Assembly (NCBI GenBank): GCA_031288435.1
Contig: JAITRK010000109.1
Location: 1 to 6,751, forward strand
From: Holosporaceae bacterium
GTDB lineage: Bacteria > Pseudomonadota > Alphaproteobacteria > UBA3830
Length of the DNA stretch: 6,751 nucleotides
Direction of reading: 5' to 3'
The position numbers and the translations under genes are program-made. The notes beneath the pieces are model-generated. The model saw only the letters and a list, made by a program, of their open reading frames with translations. It was not told where the DNA came from and ran no database searches. Position 1 is the first letter of the stretch; each line of letters starts with the position of its first letter. This document shows positions 5,189-6,751 of this stretch, in pieces.

Positions 5189-6751
5189 TTACATTGGAAT
5201 CGAGAGTTGCTGCCTAAATTTCATTAGCTTTGATATTATATACCTTGTTAGGGTAGTAGATGTGAAAAACGATATCACAGTTCCTAGAATCGTTGTTATG
5301 GCGAACCCCTTTACCGGCCCTGTTCCGAACTGATATAGACAAGACATGCCAATTATGGTGTTGAGATTGGAATCTATGATGGACGTCATGGCCAAATTGT
5401 AGCCATCCTCCACCGCCTTCACCCATTTGGCTCCTCGCCGCAGGCTTTCCTTTATTCTTTCGTTTATGAGCACGTTTGCATCCACGGCCATGCCAACCGT
5501 TAGAGCTATGCCGGCTATTCCAGGCAATGTAAGAGCGGCACCGAGACAGGAAAGTCCAGCTATCAACAGTATCAAATTCACCAACACAGCCACATTTGCA
5601 ATGATGCCAAATGACGAGTACCATAGATACATAAACACTAGCACAAGCAATCCTGATACCAGCGTGGCCAGTACTCCGGAACGAATGGAATCAGCGCCAA
5701 GATCCGGACCAACAGTTTTTTCTTCTATTACGTTTAGTGGAGCCGGAAGAGCGCCGGCACGAAGCAACAGCGCCAGTTCGTTGGCGCTTTCTACGGAGAA
5801 ATGATCGCTGCTAATGCTGCCGTGTCCGCCCATAATAGGTTCTTTTATTACTGGAGTGCTTATTACCTTGTCGTCCAGAACAATGGCGAACCTCTTGCCT
5901 ACGTTCTCGCTGGTAATTTCCCCAAATTTCTTGGCGCCAATTTTGTTAAAACTGAGACTAACCATCGGACGGCTGTAATCGTCCTGCCCTATGCGGGCGT
6001 CCAGCAGAGTTTCTCCGCCGATAAACGACTGTTTTTTCACGGCCACATACTTTCCGCTATCCATGGAGCGCAGATACACACAGCCAACCGGCGCTACAGC
6101 ACTCTTGCGATCCATTATTTCCGGAGCGGTTTCGTCCACCAATCGGAAGGTCATTTTGGCTGTGCGACCAAGTATTTCCTTTACGCTGCTAGAGTCTTGC
6201 AATCCTGGGATTTGAAGCAGAATGCGGTCATCGCCCTGCTTTTGAATATTTATTTCCCGCGTGCCGGTTTCATCCACTCTTTTGCGAACAATTTCCATGG
6301 AACGCTCGACAGCATCCATTCTTTTACGGTTAATCGCGTCTGGTTCCGGAGTCATTTTCACATGAGCACCGACAATTTCAACCTTGAAATCTGGATCTAT
6401 GGACGCCAGAGCCATTTTCGCCTTCCCAACTGCAGAGTCATCCTTTAGATCGAACTCAACACAGGTCTGATCTTTACTAATAGCCTTGGGGAAGTTCGCC
6501 GCATAGGGGACATTTTCCTTCCGCAACGCTGTTCTGGCCAGGTCCAACATTTGGTTGAGATAGTCGTTTCTAACGCTTTCCAGATCAACTTCCAGCAGCA
6601 GATGCGCGCCACCGCTGAGATCTAGTCCAAGCGATACTTTTTGCTTCGGCAGCCATTCCGGAAACCGAGTAACCAGCGACGACGGCAAAATGTTAGGTAG
6701 AGCGAACAAAACGCCGAATGCGCAGACGCACCATATGAATATTTCTTTCCA
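5189..6751 (-). CDS. secD: Protein translocase subunit SecD, 5' end beyond the right edge
   Basis: Inner-membrane component of the SecDF complex. 520 residues are visible, ending QQLSIPM. The frame is open through the right edge: before the TTG at 6709 it still reads WKEIFIWCVCAFGV, which is the start of TM1 (conserved WK then hydrophobic, then LFALPNILP). The TTG is therefore internal, and only a few N-terminal residues are missing. In visible numbering the signature LGLDLSGG is at 41-48, followed by the large periplasmic domain to about 340. The membrane half begins at TVGPDLGADSIRSG (346-359) and contains TLPGIAGIALTVGMAVDANV (408-427, with the conserved D424), NERIKESLRRGA (430-441), IIDSNLNTII (458-467) and FGTGPVKGFA (475-484). 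All expected motifs are intact. yajC would be the usual upstream neighbour but lies outside the window. Confidence 0.97.
   Translation of the reverse strand, partial: WKEIFIWCVCAFGVLFALPNILPSSLVTRFPEWLPKQKVSLGLDLSGGAHLLLEVDLESVRNDYLNQMLDLARTALRKENVPYAANFPKAISKDQTCVEFDLKDDSAVGKAKMALASIDPDFKVEIVGAHVKMTPEPDAINRKRMDAVERSMEIVRKRVDETGTREINIQKQGDDRILLQIPGLQDSSSVKEILGRTAKMTFRLVDETAPEIMDRKSAVAPVGCVYLRSMDSGKYVAVKKQSFIGGETLLDARIGQDDYSRPMVSLSFNKIGAKKFGEITSENVGKRFAIVLDDKVISTPVIKEPIMGGHGSISSDHFSVESANELALLLRAGALPAPLNVIEEKTVGPDLGADSIRSGVLATLVSGLLVLVFMYLWYSSFGIIANVAVLVNLILLIAGLSCLGAALTLPGIAGIALTVGMAVDANVLINERIKESLRRGAKWVKAVEDGYNLAMTSIIDSNLNTIIGMSCLYQFGTGPVKGFAITTILGTVISFFTSTTLTRYIISKLMKFRQQLSIPM

Noticed and set aside
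5214..5624. A 136-codon minus-strand frame inside secD
   Set aside because: Out-of-frame shadow of the conserved membrane half of secD.
5801..6448. A 215-codon open frame on the plus strand
   Set aside because: It lies entirely antisense to secD, whose translation shows all family motifs. The antisense product resembles nothing and has no RBS of note.
1..6751. CRISPR array, insertion sequence or prophage
   Set aside because: No regularly spaced repeats, no intact transposase or terminal inverted repeats, and no phage genes were found.

Overview
The window looks like chromosomal DNA from an alphaproteobacterium, possibly a host-associated or intracellular lineage of the Holosporales/Rickettsiales kind. 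The lineage is inferred from three things. SecD and SecF are separate, conserved proteins of alphaproteobacterial character. The MarR-type regulator carries the conserved core of the alphaproteobacterial LdtR-like group. The left end holds an AT-richer gene for an exported, effector-like zinc peptidase candidate. No ribosomal marker is present, so the placement is tentative.

Layout from right to left on the minus strand: secD (5' end beyond the right edge), secF (GTG start, 21 bp after secD), cmk (start codon overlapping the secF stop by 4 nt), then a 67-bp AT-rich gap and a Bcr/CflA-like MFS exporter with a TTG start. The first three read as one operon. The MFS gene may be read through from cmk or may have its own promoter. 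A plus-strand MarR/LdtR-like regulator (1676-2152) converges on the MFS gene with 6 bp between the stop codons, and hairpin-forming sequence lies across the junction. Upstream of the regulator is a 477-bp divergent intergenic region (1199-1675) with a good sigma70 promoter, two inverted repeats and a doubtful 46-codon ORF.

Left of that region, the whole of 1-1198 is one open reading frame on the minus strand. It has no stop codon inside the window, so a caller that needs a stop would miss it. It encodes at least 399 residues with an N-terminal signal peptide and an HEMTH (HExxH) zinc-metallopeptidase motif at residues 304-308. It has an extended -10 promoter and a ribosome binding site. I recognise no named family with certainty.

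How the genes relate: SecD and SecF form the accessory complex that drives late steps of Sec export, and the peptidase candidate would be a Sec substrate by its signal peptide. Cmk supplies CDP/dCDP. The regulator is the obvious candidate to control itself and perhaps the flanking peptidase or MFS genes. That regulatory link is inferred from position only.
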